Source: CAYTID01 sp964437735 (lineage in GTDB: Bacteria > Bacteroidota > Ignavibacteria > UBA10030 > BY39). Taken from it: 20,916 nt of DNA. Under the pieces are notes generated by a model, which ran no database searches, had not been told where the DNA came from, and saw only the letters and a list, made by a program, of their open reading frames with translations. This document shows positions 8,409-16,597 of this stretch, piece by piece. A program made the position numbers and the translations under genes. The stretch's first letter is position 1, and each line of letters opens with the position of its first letter. The stretch lies in contig CAYTID010000038.1 in assembly GCA_964437735.1 (NCBI GenBank), positions 1 to 20,916 of the forward strand, in the 5' to 3' direction.

Positions 8409-8750
8409 TTAAGCTGATGTTTTTTGTCTAATCTGCTTAGCAGCAAGTTGTCTGAGATAATATAATTTTGCCCTTCTTACTTTGCCTCCTTTAACAAGCT
8501 CGATTTTTGCTATTCTGGGAGAATGGAAAGGGAAAATTCTTTCAACGCCGACACCATTCGATATTTTACGAACGGTGAAGGTTGAGCTCATTCCGCTGCC
8601 GCGTTTAGCAATTACCACGCCTTGAAATTGCTGAATGCGTTCTTTTTCGCCTTCAATAACTCTGACGTGAATATTTACTGTATCACCGGGTTTAAAGCCG
8701 GGAATATCAGTTTTTAATTGCGTTGCTTCTACTAATTGCATTTTGTTCAT
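8409..8750 (-). CDS. rplS: 50S ribosomal protein L19
   Basis: Ribosomal protein L19 has 113 residues, a normal length, and is located at the 30S-50S interface. Recognisable segments are FKPGDTVNIHVRVIEG, the RIQQFQGVVIAKRGSG block and the basic C-terminal part HSPRIAKIELVKGGKVRRAKLYYLR. The first ATG is used; an ATG three codons later is possible. The upstream sequence gives only a weak ribosome site. It follows trmD by 19 bp in the classical rpsP-rimM-trmD-rplS order. Confidence 0.97.
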   Translation of the reverse strand: MNKMQLVEATQLKTDIPGFKPGDTVNIHVRVIEGEKERIQQFQGVVIAKRGSGMSSTFTVRKISNGVGVERIFPFHSPRIAKIELVKGGKVRRAKLYYLRQLAAKQIRQKTSA

Positions 8751-8769
8751 TTTTATATCCAGTTTTTAA

Positions 8770-9447
8770 TTAATCTTTCAATAAGTCAGGGCGATGTAAC
8801 TTAGTTCTTTGCAGTCTTTGTTCCATCCGCCATTTTTCTATTTTTTTATGGTTACCCGATAATAATACATCGGGAACTGATAATTCTTTGTACACCGGAG
8901 GCTTGGTATAACACGGAGCGCCTAATAAGCCATCCTGAAATGAGTCGCTCAACATCGATTCACTGTCGCCCAATACGTCCGGGATGAGCCGGACAACAGC
9001 ATCGAGTACAACCAATGCTGCGGGTTCACCCCCCGTTAAAACAAAATCACCGAGCGAAACTTCTCGTGTCACCAGCGCCTTGCGAACTCGTTCATCGATA
9101 CCTTTATAATGTCCGCAAAGCAAGATAATATTTTTTTTCAGTGAAAATTCCGTTGCTAATTTTTGTGTGAATTTTTCACCATCAGCAGTGAGATAAATTA
9201 TCTCGTCGTATGTTCTTTTTTTTTGTAATGATTCAATGCATTCAAAAATCGGTTCGGGCTTCAATACCATTCCTGCGCCGCCGCCATAAGGCGTATCGTC
9301 AATCGTTTTATGACGATCGTGAGTAAATTTTCGTAAATCCTGAATTTTAATTACAACTTTTTTACTCTTTTTCGCTCGTCCGATGATGCTGCTGTTGAGT
9401 GGTGACGAAAGAGCCTTTGGGAATCCACTGATGATGTCGATTCTCAT
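8770..9447 (-). CDS. trmD: tRNA (guanine-N1-)-methyltransferase TrmD
   Basis: TrmD methylates N1 of G37 in tRNAs with a G36-G37 sequence using S-adenosylmethionine, which prevents +1 frameshifting. The 225 residues include the SPOUT trefoil-knot motifs YGGGAGM (54-60), CGHYKGIDERV (111-121) and SLGDFVLTGGEPA (131-143). They also include the catalytic-aspartate region DSFQDGLLGAPCYTKP (168-183). The C-terminal part WRMEQRLQRTKLHRPDLL is typical. The tRNA-Leu(UAG) in this window has G36-G37 and would be a substrate. The gene starts 5 bp after the rimM stop and is part of the ribosomal cluster. Confidence 0.97.
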   Translation of the reverse strand: MRIDIISGFPKALSSPLNSSIIGRAKKSKKVVIKIQDLRKFTHDRHKTIDDTPYGGGAGMVLKPEPIFECIESLQKKRTYDEIIYLTADGEKFTQKLATEFSLKKNIILLCGHYKGIDERVRKALVTREVSLGDFVLTGGEPAALVVLDAVVRLIPDVLGDSESMLSDSFQDGLLGAPCYTKPPVYKELSVPDVLLSGNHKKIEKWRMEQRLQRTKLHRPDLLKD

Positions 9448-9452
9448 ATATA

Positions 9453-9980
9453 TTATTTCTCGGGCAAAAAGCCTTCGACATCCTGAACGACAATTTTTTT
9501 CTTTTTTATGTCTACGCTTTTAATATACTGTTCGAGCACCGGTATCCAGATTTCCGGGTTACCTTCAATTACCCAGATATCCTGTGCAAAACTTTCACTT
9601 TTTCTGTGAACATCGATTACAGTTCCGAGTGTCTTCCGTCCGAATTTTACAGTGCATCCAACAATATCATGTATATAATAAGACCCTTCAGGAGGTTTCA
9701 CTGCATCTTCTTCAGCAACAAATAAATATTGTCCGTTCAAAGTTTTAATCTGCTCACGATTTTCGATTTCGCGTAGTCTGACAATAATGCCTTCACGGAA
9801 AAAACGGATGTCTGTTACATGATAACTTGTGACATCGTTTTCACTCGGTCCGATATAAATCTGGTTAAGAGTTAAAAGTCTACGTTTATATTCTATGAAC
9901 GGCTTGAACTTGAATTGCCCTCTGATTCCGTAACTTTTACCTACTTTACCAAGAGCGTATAAGCTTGTTTTCTTTTTCAA
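9453..9980 (-). CDS. rimM: 16S rRNA processing protein RimM
   Basis: RimM is a ribosome maturation factor that binds S19 and helps form the 30S head. The 175 residues show the N-terminal RimM domain (YALGKVGKSYGIRGQFKF, about 8-25) and a C-terminal PRC barrel (from about SYYIHDIVGCTV, ending near the C-terminus). The start is TTG at 9980: no ATG or GTG precedes the conserved ALGKVGKSYGIRG block, and no SD sequence is evident. It lies 78 bp after khpA, with a hairpin in the gap, and 5 bp before trmD. Confidence 0.94.
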   Translation of the reverse strand: MKKKTSLYALGKVGKSYGIRGQFKFKPFIEYKRRLLTLNQIYIGPSENDVTSYHVTDIRFFREGIIVRLREIENREQIKTLNGQYLFVAEEDAVKPPEGSYYIHDIVGCTVKFGRKTLGTVIDVHRKSESFAQDIWVIEGNPEIWIPVLEQYIKSVDIKKKKIVVQDVEGFLPEK

Positions 9981-10014
9981 GGTAATAGTACTAATTTTTT
10001 TTAAAATATATCTA

Positions 10015-10046
10015 AGCCGAAAGCTTACATATGAATGCTTTCGGTT
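10015..10046 (-). other. inverted repeat in the khpA-rimM gap
   Basis: CCGAAAGC (10017-10024) and GCTTTCGG (10037-10044) form a perfect 8-bp stem with a 12-nt loop; a G-U and an A-U pair extend it to 10015-10046. In the direction of transcription (minus) it lies about 13 nt after the khpA stop and ends about 34 nt before the rimM start. What follows is AT-rich but has no run of U, so it does not look like a strong terminator. It may be an RNA processing or attenuation structure within the operon. Confidence 0.5.
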
Positions 10047-10058
10047 GTTGAATAATCT

Positions 10059-10289
10059 TTAATCTAAAATTTCAAGAATTGCCCGCTTTCCTTCTTTTGC
10101 GCCGATAGCGCTGAGAAGGGTGCGCAATGCCTGGGCTGTCTTTCCTTTTTTTCCGATAACTTTTCCGATATCCGATTCACCCACTTTCAACTTGAAAACA
10201 ACTTTCGATTCCTTTAATTCTTCTGTAACCTCTACTTCTTCCGGCTTATCTACAAGATGTTTTGCAACGAATTCGATGAATTCTTTCAT
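10059..10289 (-). CDS. khpA: KH-domain RNA-binding protein KhpA
   Basis: This 76-residue protein is a single KH domain of the KhpA (YlqC) family, an RNA-binding protein that in Gram-positive bacteria pairs with KhpB and affects cell division. The KH signature GKVIGKKGKTA is at 42-52, with the GxxG loop at 46-49, followed by an ALRTLLSAIGAKEGKRA helix. An excellent AAAGGAG ribosome site precedes the ATG. Its place between rpsP and rimM is the conserved location of this gene in many phyla. Confidence 0.95.
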   Translation of the reverse strand: MKEFIEFVAKHLVDKPEEVEVTEELKESKVVFKLKVGESDIGKVIGKKGKTAQALRTLLSAIGAKEGKRAILEILD

Positions 10290-10365
10290 GATTTGCTCCT
10301 TTCTAGATTTGCTATGTTCAACAGTTTACAGTTTCCCGCTAATACGTGCGAGCTAAAAATTTATT

Positions 10366-10800
10366 TTAACCTGCGTTTTCAGCAGGAGCAGTTGCTACTT
10401 GTCCGGTTTCCGGTGCAGAAGCTTTCTTTTTCTTCGATAGCTTCCGTTTTAATTTTTTCTCTGTTTTCAATCGTTCTCTTTCAGCTTCGAGAAGGTGGAA
10501 TTTTTCCATTTCCATTGCGATTGTGGCTTCGTCAGTCTCTTTTTTTATCAATCGCCACTTTAACATGTATCCCTTACGTTTTAGTAAGGTTCGGACTGTG
10601 TCAGTTGGAGTCGCCCCTCTTTTAAGCCATTTAAATAAAATATTCTCTTTGATATCAATTTTAAAAGGATTTGTTAATGGGTTATACACCCCTATAGCTT
10701 CGATAAACCGACCGTCTCTTGGTGATTTTGAGTCTGCAGCAACAATTTTGTAAATGGGTTGTTTCTTTTTACCCATTCTCCGTAATCTAATTTTTACCAA
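10366..10800 (-). CDS. rpsP: 30S ribosomal protein S16
   Basis: Ribosomal protein S16 has the conserved core at 1-80 (VKIRLRRMGKKKQPIYKIVAAD, cited here in part, and SPRDGRFIEAIGVYNP). The total of 144 residues is longer than the ~80-90 of E. coli. The extension is a helical charged stretch followed by a lysine-rich and then Ala/Pro-rich tail, as seen in Bacteroidetes-group S16. The start is TTG at 10800 with GGAG about 7 nt upstream; no ATG precedes the conserved VKIRLRRMG. It lies 95 bp after ffh; that gap has a T10 tract (10836-10845, minus strand) but no clear promoter. Confidence 0.96.
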   Translation of the reverse strand: MVKIRLRRMGKKKQPIYKIVAADSKSPRDGRFIEAIGVYNPLTNPFKIDIKENILFKWLKRGATPTDTVRTLLKRKGYMLKWRLIKKETDEATIAMEMEKFHLLEAERERLKTEKKLKRKLSKKKKASAPETGQVATAPAENAG

Positions 10801-10895
10801 GTTATTACTCCTTTGTTTTTATAATACAATATATGAAAAAAAAAATTATTATCCATAAGTTAGTTGACTTTTTTTAAAAATCCAAAAACATCCTT

Positions 10896-12224
10896 TTAAT
10901 TGAAAGGAAGTCCGAATTTCTTTAAATTTTTAGGCATTTTCCCTTTTGAGAAGATTTTCATCATTTTTTGCATCTCAAAAAATTGTTTAAGCATTTTATT
11001 TACATCTTGAATCGATGTTCCGCTCCCCAGAGATATTCTTTTTCTCCGGCTTCCGTTGATGATATTCGGGTTTTGCCTTTCTTCAAGTGTCATCGATTGT
11101 ATTATTGCCTCGATTCTGATTAACGATCTGTCGTCGATGTTATTATTCTGAGGCAGCTTATTTAATCCTGGTATCATTCCGATGAGTTGAGATACCGGGC
11201 CCATTTTTTTGACTTCTTGAAGTTGATCTAAAAAATCTTCCAGACTGAACTGAGATTTTCTGATTTTCTCTTCAATTTTTTTTACTTTATTTTCGTCGAA
11301 TTGCTGTTGGGCTTTTTCTACAAAAGAAACAATATCACCCATGCCTAAAATTCGTGAAGCCATCCGTTCGGGATAAAATGGTTCGATGGCATCGAGTTTC
11401 TCACCTACGCCAACAAATTTTATCGGTTTATTCACGACAGAGCGGATGGATAAGGCAGCTCCGCCTCGCGTATCTCCGTCTAATTTTGTAAGAACAACAC
11501 CATCAAAATTTAATTTGTCGTAAAAAGCTTTTGCAGTGTTTACTGCGTCCTGACCCGTCATCGAATCGACTACAAACAAAATTTCGTGAGGATTAGTCCG
11601 GTTTTTGATCGATTCAACTTCAGCCATCATTTTTTCGTCAACGTGAAGTCGTCCTGCTGTGTCAATTATTACTAAATCACGGGCTGATTTTCGGGCGTGC
11701 TCAACTGATTCAACAGCAATTTCGATAGCATTTTTATTTTTCTGATGATAGACCGGAATATCAATTTGTTTTCCAAGTAATATCAATTGATCAATCGCTG
11801 CGGGGCGGTAAATATCTGCTGCTGTTAGCAAGGGGTTTCGCCCTTTTTGTTTCAGCAGCTTTGCCAGCTTTGCACAAAATGTAGTTTTACCTGAACCTTG
11901 TAAACCTGCAACGAGTATCACAGTCGGAGGCAGGTTCGAATATTTAATTTCGTGCTGGGTTTCACCCAGTAATTTAATCAGTTCGTCATGAATGATTTTA
12001 ATAATTAACTGACCGGGGGTAATGCTGGAGATAACTTCATAACCAATAGCGCGTGCTTGTACATCGTCTATAAATTTTTTGACTACCTTGTAATTAACGT
12101 CTGCATCCAGAAGTACACGGCGTACTTCCCGCATTGACTCAGCAATATTATCTTCCGATATTTTACCATATCCCCTGAGTTTTTTAAAGACGTTTTCAAG
12201 TTTTTGTGTTAAATCTTCAAACAT
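10896..12224 (-). CDS. ffh: signal recognition particle protein Ffh
   Basis: Ffh is the GTPase of the signal recognition particle, which targets nascent inner-membrane proteins to FtsY and SecYEG. The 442 residues show an N domain (1-~90) and a G domain with P-loop GLQGSGKTT (107-115), AADIYRPAAIDQL, DTAGR (188-192) and TKLDGDTRGGA (246-256). An M domain runs from about 300, with the SRRKRISLGSGT RNA-binding segment and a methionine-rich helix (MLKQFFEMQKMMK). The start ATG has no visible SD sequence. It heads the ffh-rpsP-khpA-rimM-trmD-rplS cluster. The 4.5S RNA gene is not seen in this window. Confidence 0.97.
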   Translation of the reverse strand: MFEDLTQKLENVFKKLRGYGKISEDNIAESMREVRRVLLDADVNYKVVKKFIDDVQARAIGYEVISSITPGQLIIKIIHDELIKLLGETQHEIKYSNLPPTVILVAGLQGSGKTTFCAKLAKLLKQKGRNPLLTAADIYRPAAIDQLILLGKQIDIPVYHQKNKNAIEIAVESVEHARKSARDLVIIDTAGRLHVDEKMMAEVESIKNRTNPHEILFVVDSMTGQDAVNTAKAFYDKLNFDGVVLTKLDGDTRGGAALSIRSVVNKPIKFVGVGEKLDAIEPFYPERMASRILGMGDIVSFVEKAQQQFDENKVKKIEEKIRKSQFSLEDFLDQLQEVKKMGPVSQLIGMIPGLNKLPQNNNIDDRSLIRIEAIIQSMTLEERQNPNIINGSRRKRISLGSGTSIQDVNKMLKQFFEMQKMMKIFSKGKMPKNLKKFGLPFN

Positions 12225-12245
12225 TTGTCAAATCTGTAAAAAATG

Positions 12246-12276
12246 AAAAAAATCAGGTTTTTTCAGCCTGACTTTT
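12246..12276 (-). terminator. rho-independent terminator after the glycosyltransferase gene
   Basis: On the minus strand TCAGG and CCTGA form a stem around a 9-nt A-rich loop. The stem is extended by a G-U pair and flanking A-U pairs, and is followed at once by seven T residues (plus-strand A run 12246-12252). It lies about 50 nt beyond the glycosyltransferase stop and would end the crp-PHP-ribH-porZ-glycosyltransferase unit. It is only about 21 nt before the ffh ATG, so it could also act on transcripts entering ffh. Confidence 0.65.
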
Positions 12277-12290
12277 AAAATTGTGGTTTA

Positions 12291-12319
12291 AATTTACAAA
12301 AAAAAGGGTTAGTATGCAA
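12291..12319 (-). promoter_or_regulatory. candidate promoter for the ffh cluster
   Basis: On the minus strand TTGCAT (plus 12314-12319) and TAAATT (plus 12291-12296) are spaced by 17 bp. If used, its transcript would begin before the terminator-like hairpin at 12246-12276, which would then be an attenuator in the ffh leader. No better -10 is visible in the 21 nt between the hairpin and the ffh start. Confidence 0.3.
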
Positions 12320-12326
12320 GAAGCAG

Positions 12327-12989
12327 CTATAAACCTAATTTATTGAGTAAATAATTGATTTTTCCTCTAATCCCTAATTTGTACCCATGCCGCGAAGCCG
12401 TACCTTGTCCCTCGTGGATTACATAATTTTCTATTTCGAAATTTAGTAATTCATAATTCTTCAGAACTGCATCTTGCATGTTTTTCAGGCAGGGAGAACC
12501 ATGATATTGAAAAGGTATTAAATCGCTATATATCGATTTCTTAATCATCATACAAATGGGGCGTATATACCGGATACCGTTTGACGATGGTTTGATATCG
12601 AAACCCCGTTTATTCATGTAGATTAGTTTACCAATAGCGTAATTACGTTCATTTGATTGTAGGTTCGAAATCATTTCTTCGACAATACCATCATTAATTA
12701 AATGTGAATCAGAATCGAAAAAAAGAATATATTCAGATGAAATTAATTCGACAGCCTGGTGCATAGCGGGACCATGATGAATGTTTTGTTGATTACAGAA
12801 AACAGTGAGTTTTTTTTCCTGCACGAAAATATCCTTGAGGATCTCACTTGAATTGTCTTTAGATCCGTTATCTATCAGCAAAACAGGCAGCGTAGGATAA
12901 AAATGTTGGAGGGATTTTATAGCTCGTTCGGTCAAATCGGGAGTTTGATAATTGATGACTACGACCGTAACTAATTTATCGAGGTTCAC
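12327..12989 (-). CDS. family 2 glycosyltransferase
   Basis: This 220-residue GT-A fold glycosyltransferase is short for family GT2. The N-terminal nucleotide-binding strand is VTVVVINYQTPDLTERAIKSL (about 7-27, cited in part by position), followed by LLIDNGSKDNS (D40). The metal-binding DxD is DSD at 92-94 (LFFDSDSHL). The C-terminal third, with an HEGQGTASRHGY segment, is not diagnostic of a sugar or acceptor. No membrane segment is seen, so it is probably cytosolic or peripheral, acting on a surface glycan. The start is GTG at 12989, 12 bp after the porZ-like gene, with a poor ribosome site, so coupling is likely. Its link with a type IX secretion component could reflect modification of surface structures, but this is inference. 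Confidence 0.85.
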   Translation of the reverse strand: MNLDKLVTVVVINYQTPDLTERAIKSLQHFYPTLPVLLIDNGSKDNSSEILKDIFVQEKKLTVFCNQQNIHHGPAMHQAVELISSEYILFFDSDSHLINDGIVEEMISNLQSNERNYAIGKLIYMNKRGFDIKPSSNGIRYIRPICMMIKKSIYSDLIPFQYHGSPCLKNMQDAVLKNYELLNFEIENYVIHEGQGTASRHGYKLGIRGKINYLLNKLGL

Positions 12990-13001
12990 ACTTCTATAAA
13001 A

Positions 13002-15218
13002 TTATTTTCTGATTACAGCTATTTTACTCATACCAATTTTATTTCCGTTTTCCGAATAAGCAGCAATGATGTAAATTCCGGAAGCAACAAGATTTCCGGA
13101 ATCATCTGTGCCATCCCAGAATCCTATTCGTCCACCGATAGTGGTAATTTCATTTATAATTCTTCCGTCAACTGATAAAATTTTAAGAGAAGAATTCAAT
13201 ACAAGTCCGTCAATTGTTAACAGTGTTGTCGAAGGTATAATAAATGGGCTTGGATATGTGATAATATTATCGAGGTTTTGCGATGGAGCTATGGCGCCGG
13301 TCTGTAAAACCGAAATTCCTTTTTCTGTTCCGAAATAAATTAATCCGTTGTTCCTATTCATTGCTATTGAAAAAACATTATCATCCAATAATTTTCCGCT
13401 TGTATTTTGTGCTGTAAATTGCTGAAGGATTGATGTTCCGTCGCGCGATAAAACAAATATCCCTTTTGGAGTAGCAATCCATTTTTGATTTAACGGGTCG
13501 ACTAAAATATCGTTTATCTTCTGATCTCGTAGAGGAAAGTATGAAGCGATCCGGTTAATCGGATTTTTTGCATTATAGATAATACTAATGCCTGCATCGG
13601 TTGTACCGGCCCAAATTTCCCCTTCGTTATCAACGGTTACTACTGAAATGTTATCGCTCGATAAGCCATTCGTTTTTGAAACTTTACCCCAATTTGATCC
13701 GCTGAAAGCCCCTGTCAACCGTTCATTTTCGTTGTAAAATAGTATTCCGCCGCCACCCCACAACCACTTTGTGTCATTCTCATCAATTGTGATACCTGTC
13801 GATACAAAAGCAACGGGAGATTTGGCATACGTAAATGTTGAATCTTTTCTGAAAACACTCAGCAAAGTGTCGCCGCGTCCTGTGCGGACATTGATCCAAG
13901 AATTACCCGCCTTATCTGTTACAACTCCTGCGACAACAACATACGTTGGAGGATTTATCAACGTTGGAGGTAAACCGTTTCTTGTGTTAAACACTTTAAT
14001 AATTTGGTTATCATTACTAATTAAAGCTGCTCCGGCTCCGAATCCGCTAGCCCATTTTGTATTATTGTTTCCTATATTAACCTGATAGTAATTAGGATCT
14101 ATTAAAATCGGATGAGTATCTACATTATATTGATGCCAGTCTTTTCCATCAAATCTTACAATTCCCTTTCCGTTTGTTTCGCCGGTTCCGGCCCATAAAT
14201 TACCATTGTCATCTACAGCTAATCCGATGAGAATATTAGTAGGGGGACCGGAAGGAAGAATTTTAAGTTTTGTTCCAGATGTAATTAAGGATACTCCGTC
14301 ATTTTGTGTTCCGATGAATATATTTCCATTGGCAGATTCGACCGTTGTCAGGATTGAAGGAAAAGCATTATCGACTAAGGAAATAGTCTCGTCAATATTT
14401 ACTTTCCATAATTCGGATTCTGTAATAAAGAAAAGATTATTAGCGCCAGATGCGATAGCGAGAATATTTTTATTAAACGTACCGCTTACAGTTTGCCATG
14501 TCGATGATCCATATTTAACAAGCCCCGAACGTGTGGCTGCATATAATCTATTTTTAAAAACTGCTATTGATTTTACTGTGTTTGATGGTAATCCGTTGTT
14601 AGTCTGAAAAATTTTCCAGCTTTGCGGAGCGATCAGGTTGGGATTAGAGCGACCGGCTGCGGCTATACCATTATTTGTCGCTATCCAGATCGTATCATTA
14701 AAAATTATGGAAGCATTCACATTTCCGGATATCTGTTGAGTCGGTCCGAATTTTGTATAACTGTCCGCGAATTGATTTTTAGTAATTAACAAAACACTTA
14801 CTCCCAGTGAAGAGGAAATAAGCAAAGTATCTCCGAGAGCATATAAATTATTGATGGATTTTTGCGGCGAATTTGAGAGGAAGATATCTGAAAAATAATT
14901 CCAACTGGATTTTGAAGGCTGATAATTATGGATATATCCGTTTTTCGCACCGATCCAAACTGAATTGTTTTTGTCGATGGCTATTGAACTGACATCAATT
15001 GTTTTTAGTCCTTCGGAAGTTGTGATATTAGTATAGCTGCTGTCTTCGGAATTGTATGAAAAAATTCCTCCGCTAGTTGCAGACCAAATTATTCCGTTTC
15101 TAACGGTGATGGACCGGATTTCTTTTTTTGAAGTAAGTGATTTCCAGTTCCCTATTCCTGTGAAACATGTTGATGTCAGAGAAAGAGATAATAACAAAAA
15201 TATTATTTTTTTTGACAT
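13002..15218 (-). CDS. porZ: PorZ-like type IX secretion protein (beta-propellers plus C-terminal domain)
   Basis: This 738-residue exported protein has a signal peptide at about 1-19. The body consists of repeated propeller blades of the two-component-regulator type (VWIGAKNGYI, LWAGTGETNG, IWAGTTDAGI, KWIATPKGIF, IYFGTEKGIS). The N-terminal part (GNWKSLTSKKEIRSI, GIFSYNSEDSSY, SSIAIDKNNSVWIG, INNLYALGDTLLIS) resembles PorZ, a surface component of the type IX attachment complex. The last ~84 residues (from YPSPFIIP, about 655) form a FlgD-like/type IX sorting-type beta domain ending in GIYIIAAYSENGNKIGMSKIAVIRK-like sequence. PorZ itself is propeller-propeller-C-terminal domain of similar size. 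Another secreted propeller protein is the alternative. It starts 8 bp after ribH and ends 12 bp before the glycosyltransferase. Confidence 0.72.
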   Translation of the reverse strand: MSKKIIFLLLSLSLTSTCFTGIGNWKSLTSKKEIRSITVRNGIIWSATSGGIFSYNSEDSSYTNITTSEGLKTIDVSSIAIDKNNSVWIGAKNGYIHNYQPSKSSWNYFSDIFLSNSPQKSINNLYALGDTLLISSSLGVSVLLITKNQFADSYTKFGPTQQISGNVNASIIFNDTIWIATNNGIAAAGRSNPNLIAPQSWKIFQTNNGLPSNTVKSIAVFKNRLYAATRSGLVKYGSSTWQTVSGTFNKNILAIASGANNLFFITESELWKVNIDETISLVDNAFPSILTTVESANGNIFIGTQNDGVSLITSGTKLKILPSGPPTNILIGLAVDDNGNLWAGTGETNGKGIVRFDGKDWHQYNVDTHPILIDPNYYQVNIGNNNTKWASGFGAGAALISNDNQIIKVFNTRNGLPPTLINPPTYVVVAGVVTDKAGNSWINVRTGRGDTLLSVFRKDSTFTYAKSPVAFVSTGITIDENDTKWLWGGGGILFYNENERLTGAFSGSNWGKVSKTNGLSSDNISVVTVDNEGEIWAGTTDAGISIIYNAKNPINRIASYFPLRDQKINDILVDPLNQKWIATPKGIFVLSRDGTSILQQFTAQNTSGKLLDDNVFSIAMNRNNGLIYFGTEKGISVLQTGAIAPSQNLDNIITYPSPFIIPSTTLLTIDGLVLNSSLKILSVDGRIINEITTIGGRIGFWDGTDDSGNLVASGIYIIAAYSENGNKIGMSKIAVIRK

Positions 15219-15226
15219 TAAAATTT

Positions 15227-15694
15227 TTATTTTATAGCGTTATAGAGATTTACCAATTCTATTACACTTAAGGCTGCATCCCAACCTTTATTTCCGCTTT
15301 TCGATCCCGCTCTTTCAATCGCTTGTTCGAGAGTGTCGGCAGTTAATACACCTAAAGTAACCGGAATTGAAGAACTTAATCCGATCTGGGCAATCCCCTT
15401 CGTAACTTCGGCAGCAATAAAATCAAAGTGCGGAGTTTCGCCTCTGATAACGCAACCGATGCAGATAATAGCATCAAATTTTTCCGTTAATGCAATTTTT
15501 TGAGCTACCTGAGGAATCTCAAAAGCACCAGGACAGTAATAGATAGTTATGTTGTTCATGTCGGCGTCATGTCGCTCAAGGCAATCAAGGGCGCCGTCTA
15601 ACAACCTTTTAGTTATAAAATCGTTAAATCTGCTGGAGATAATTGCGTATTTTTTCCCCTTAGCAGATAATTTTCCTTGTACAACTTTCGTCAT
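15227..15694 (-). CDS. ribH: 6,7-dimethyl-8-ribityllumazine synthase
   Basis: RibH condenses 5-amino-6-ribitylamino-uracil with 3,4-dihydroxy-2-butanone 4-phosphate to make the direct precursor of riboflavin. The 155 residues show the family motifs SRFNDFITKRLLDGA (21-35), PGAFEIP (55-61), GCVIRGETPHFDFIA (80-94, with the proton-transfer H89) and the RAGSKSGNKGWDAA phosphate-site segment (128-141). Length and all key residues are normal. AGGAAA precedes the ATG. No other riboflavin gene is adjacent. It sits 24 bp after the PHP gene and 8 bp before the porZ-like gene. Confidence 0.97.
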   Translation of the reverse strand: MTKVVQGKLSAKGKKYAIISSRFNDFITKRLLDGALDCLERHDADMNNITIYYCPGAFEIPQVAQKIALTEKFDAIICIGCVIRGETPHFDFIAAEVTKGIAQIGLSSSIPVTLGVLTADTLEQAIERAGSKSGNKGWDAALSVIELVNLYNAIK

Positions 15695-15718
15695 AACGTT
15701 TCCTGAATTGTAATTAAT

Positions 15719-16564
15719 TTATTTAAAAAGTCTCTGTTTCATAGCCGTTACCATTGAATAGGGGATAGTATACTTTCCTAATGCATGATCGTCGTCCCTC
15801 ATTCCACCATGAAAATCTGATCCACCGCATTCGAGAAGAAAATATTCACTCGTGAGTTTTTTATAATATTCAGTAGTAATCTTATTATGATTGGGATGGA
15901 TTATCTCTATCCCGTCAACGCCTATGTTTATAAGGTGATAAATATCTTTTTCTTCCAGGAAGCCGCCCGGATGAGCAATAAATGATAATCCTCCTGCCTG
16001 ATTTATAATTTTAATAGCCTCTTCGGGAGGGAATTTATATTTTTTTTCATAAGCAGGCCCACCGTCCCTAATGTACTTAATAAATGCGCTCCGATAGTTA
16101 TCAACATAACCGCCATTAACCATTGCGTGGGCAATATGAGGTCTGCCGATTGCCGAATTCTGTGAAATTTCCAGTACTATGTCTAGATCTATAGGGATAT
16201 TTAGAGAATTTAGTTTGTGGATAATTCTTTTTGCTCTTTTTATTCTTTCTTCTCTGAAGAATTCAAGAAATTCGAGGAGAGTTTTATCCTTGTAATCGAT
16301 AAAGTATCCGAGTATATGGATATCTGTGTCGTTCAACATTGTACTTAGTTCGACACCGGGGATTACTTCGACGCCGATGTTCTTGCCGATGTTAACTGCT
16401 TCTTCAATACCGTTTACACTGTCATGATCAACGATTCCTACGCACTCGAGTCCTGCAGATTTCACTTTATTCAACAATTCTTTCGGACTCAGTTTCCCGT
16501 CGGAATAGGAAGTGTGCAGATGCATATCAACCTTCTTCAATAATTTAGCTGATTTTGAAGTCAT
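15719..16564 (-). CDS. PHP-domain metal-dependent phosphoesterase
   Basis: This 281-residue protein of the PHP (polymerase and histidinol phosphatase) superfamily resembles the YciV/RnmA group, which cleaves 3',5'-nucleotide bisphosphates or trims 5' ends of RNA. All metal-binding motifs are present: DMHLHT (13-18), DHD (46-48), GVELS (70-74), HILGY (83-87), RPHIA (141-145), AHPGG (197-201) and GSDFHG (248-253). It is likely cytosolic. The ATG has only a weak ribosome site (GAAAAGA). It lies 33 bp after the Crp/Fnr gene and 24 bp before ribH. The precise substrate cannot be read from the sequence. Confidence 0.9.
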   Translation of the reverse strand: MTSKSAKLLKKVDMHLHTSYSDGKLSPKELLNKVKSAGLECVGIVDHDSVNGIEEAVNIGKNIGVEVIPGVELSTMLNDTDIHILGYFIDYKDKTLLEFLEFFREERIKRAKRIIHKLNSLNIPIDLDIVLEISQNSAIGRPHIAHAMVNGGYVDNYRSAFIKYIRDGGPAYEKKYKFPPEEAIKIINQAGGLSFIAHPGGFLEEKDIYHLINIGVDGIEIIHPNHNKITTEYYKKLTSEYFLLECGGSDFHGGMRDDDHALGKYTIPYSMVTAMKQRLFK

Positions 16565-16597
16565 GATCTTTTCAATATGTGTAAAGGTTGATATTTC

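Noticed and set aside
10290..10365. Tandem ACAGTTT pair and a 5-bp stem in the rpsP-khpA gap as a regulatory element
   Set aside because: Too short and weak to separate from chance; the gap is explained by the khpA ribosome site.
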